Origin: Bog-756 sp963704585
GTDB lineage: Bacteria > Actinomycetota > Acidimicrobiia > Acidimicrobiales > RAAP-2
Direction: 5' to 3'
DNA: 64,000 nt
Assembly (NCBI GenBank): GCA_963704585.1
Contig: OY969919.1
Coordinates: 2,170,001-2,234,000 of the forward strand
Both the position numbers and the translations under genes were made by a program. Below the pieces are notes generated by a model. That model was given only the letters and a program-made list of their open reading frames with translations, ran no database searches and was not told the DNA's origin. Positions within the stretch are counted from its first letter, which is position 1. Each line of letters begins with the position of its first letter. Shown in pieces: positions 62,758 to 64,000 of the stretch.

Positions 62758-63507
62758 ATGAGTGTGGAAATCTCCGACGCCGTCTGGAAGTACTCGCAGT
62801 CGACGGGAACGGCTCGGCTGATTTTGCTGTGCCTTGCGGACCACGCCGACGCCGCAGGGGAGAGCTTTCCTTCCATCGCCTCGATTGCTCGGAAGTGCCG
62901 ATTGAAAGATGGACGCCACGTTCAGCGGGTGATCCGCAAGCTGGTGGCACTCGGTGAACTTTCAGTAGTTGCGAATGGTGGACGCTCCGGTCGCTTGGGT
63001 GGAGTCCGGACGAACCGCTATCGGATCACGCTTCAAGCTATCGTCGAAGCCCCGACCCCGGACCACCGACCACCGTCGACCACCCCCGACTCCGGTCCAC
63101 CGACCACCCCGACCCCGGTTGGCAGACCACCAGAATCGTCAGTGAATCGTCAGATGGAACCGTCACTTCGGGCAAGGTCGCCCGAACGATCCTGCAGACT
63201 CATCTCCGACGACTTCCGTGTGACCGACGAGATGCGACGCTGGTGCGCCGATCAAGGCATCAGGTCGGACCCCGACGACGAGGTCGTGCGGTTTATCGAC
63301 CACCACCGCGCCAGGGGGACGGCGTTCGTCGACCCCGTTGCCGCTTGGCGGAATTGGATGCGGCGGGTGGACTCGTGGGCGAATCCGGCGAAGGCCACCC
63401 GCGTGGGCAAGAGCGCCACGTCGATAGCCATAGTCCGGGATCAGGTCTTCGGAAGAGGGACGATTGACGACCTTGACGTTCCGGCGCTGACGGCGGGACC
63501 ATCGTGA
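62758..63507 (+). CDS. Phage/element replication protein with N-terminal winged helix
   Basis: 249 aa. The N-terminal winged helix reads LCLADHADAAGESFPSIASIARKCRL, the same as in phage replisome organisers and DnaT/DnaD-like proteins. A Pro/Thr/Asp-rich linker (about 100-135) follows. The C-terminal domain (DDFRVTDEMRRWCADQG, AWRNWMRR) is typical of phage replication proteins that load helicase. It overlaps the next gene by ATCGTGA. It would initiate replication of the element's DNA. Confidence 0.8.
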   Translation: MSVEISDAVWKYSQSTGTARLILLCLADHADAAGESFPSIASIARKCRLKDGRHVQRVIRKLVALGELSVVANGGRSGRLGGVRTNRYRITLQAIVEAPTPDHRPPSTTPDSGPPTTPTPVGRPPESSVNRQMEPSLRARSPERSCRLISDDFRVTDEMRRWCADQGIRSDPDDEVVRFIDHHRARGTAFVDPVAAWRNWMRRVDSWANPAKATRVGKSATSIAIVRDQVFGRGTIDDLDVPALTAGPS

Positions 63508-63872
63508 CAATCGAGGAAGCATTCGCCATTGTCGATGCCGTCTCTGGCTACTGGCCGACGCCTGCGATGGAGCCAGAGGAGGTGAAAGCGTGGGTCACGG
63601 TACTGGCGGGACTGGCGCGGATCAGTTTTGACGAGGCGAGCAACGTCATTTCTGCGGAGAGTGCTCGAACGTGGCGACCTCGACCCGGCCAGTTCGTGGA
63701 GCTGGTCGGGCACTATCGCCGACAGGAGGCATTGCGCAATCCACGAATGGCGCTCGATGTAGGTGGTCGCATTTGCACCCGCGAGGAGAACTTGACAAAC
63801 CTCGCCGCACTGCAAGAACTGCTGAATCCGGGCGCCGCCGATCAAGAAGCGGAGGAGGCTCCCAATGCCTGA
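63504..63872 (+). CDS. Helicase loader/inhibitor-like protein (G39P-type)
   Basis: 122 aa. The pattern YWPTPAMEPEEVKAWVTVLAGL with FDEASNVISAESARTWRPRPGQFVELV resembles the N-terminal domain of loader/inhibitor proteins such as phage SPP1 G39P, which bind replicative helicase. It is coupled to the replication gene. The tail is acidic. The assignment is by pattern, so it could be another small phage protein. Confidence 0.65.
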   Translation: MTIEEAFAIVDAVSGYWPTPAMEPEEVKAWVTVLAGLARISFDEASNVISAESARTWRPRPGQFVELVGHYRRQEALRNPRMALDVGGRICTREENLTNLAALQELLNPGAADQEAEEAPNA

Positions 63873-63973
63873 TGACTCGCTCAAGACCGTCCAACAGGGC
63901 CCATGAGGTGAATCGACCACGCGGCCGAAGCACCCGTTTGAAATGATGTTGCTAGAACGCGGCAAGGAGCGAG

Positions 63974-64000
63974 ATGGCTCAGATAATCAAGCGCAAGACG
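63974..64000 (+). CDS. int: Tyrosine integrase, first nine codons only
   Basis: ATG 63974 with an AAGGAG site opens MAQIIKRKT, the usual N-terminus of the arm-binding domain of actinobacterial tyrosine integrases. The window ends here. Position, direction and the upstream excisionase-replication order all fit. The predicted attachment site and full tRNA-Ala lie to the right. Confidence 0.7.

Larger units (their letters stand above)
50052..64000. mobile_element. Integrative element bounded by tRNA-Ala(UGC) attachment site (right end outside window)
   Basis: The left boundary is the tRNA-Ala 3' half at 50051-50095. The right part carries excisionase (62497), replication protein (62758), helicase-loader-like protein (63504) and the start of a tyrosine integrase (63974) pointing to the expected tRNA. 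This order fits actinobacterial integrative elements and phage satellites. No conjugation (FtsK/TraB) or structural phage gene is seen in the visible 14 kb. The interior holds small membrane proteins, a broken serine recombinase, and IS1380 and IS21 insertions, so the element is probably degraded. Confidence 0.7.

Noticed and set aside
63050..63135. Repeated GACCACC units suspected as a short repeat array
   Set aside because: They encode the Pro/Thr/Asp-rich linker of the replication protein and lack spacers, so this is not a CRISPR array.

Overview
The window is high-GC DNA from an actinomycete-type bacterium. Supporting families are an Lsr2 nucleoid protein, two mycothiol-dependent maleylpyruvate-isomerase-fold proteins, an F420-type luciferase-like oxidoreductase, an Rpf-like cell-wall protein and an ECF sigma/DGPF pair. 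Many gene pairs overlap by ATGA or GTGA, and GTG starts are frequent. The gene mix (sulfotransferase, amidohydrolase/DUF1214, DUF35 with thiolase-like proteins) would fit the Acidimicrobiia or relatives. That placement is inference.

Positions 1-38950 look like ordinary chromosome. They hold an alkylation-repair pair (Ada/AlkA fusion and Ogt), a CbiX-type chelatase, an Rpf-like protein, an ABC exporter, and an amidohydrolase-DUF1214-SDR-sulfotransferase operon. A MerR regulator follows, divergent from a methyltransferase and overlapping a zinc alcohol dehydrogenase. Next come a mycothiol/SnoaL/F420 group, a DUF35-thiolase-thiolase operon, a second ABC exporter divergent from its likely TetR repressor across a concentric dyad, an ECF sigma/DGPF pair, cydAB with a stranded GH15 fragment, a GMC oxidoreductase/MFS/SDR group, and broken NDH-2 and nitrilase genes.

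Positions about 39000-50050 are transitional: small enzymes, DegV, YceI, then a toxin-antitoxin pair, a TOTE-like primase-helicase conflict gene and an Lsr2 paralogue. At 50051-50095 lies the 3' half of a tRNA-Ala(UGC), read on the minus strand, which marks an attachment site.

From there to the right edge is a tRNA-targeted integrative element. Its recognisable core, at the right, is excisionase - replication protein - helicase-loader-like protein - first nine codons of a tyrosine integrase. The intact tRNA should lie just beyond base 64000. The interior carries small membrane proteins (one collagen-like), a frameshifted serine recombinase, and nested transposons. An IS1380-family element sits in a gene whose frame is restored by removing the element plus one CTAG copy. 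An IS21-family element has its istA split by a four-gene serine-recombinase cassette.

Several genes across the window are broken by what look like single-base indels: alcohol dehydrogenase, first thiolase, NDH-2, nitrilase, the resident recombinase and the IS1380 transposase. The number and the +1 bias make residual sequencing error at least as likely as gene decay, so the frameshift calls should be read with that in mind.
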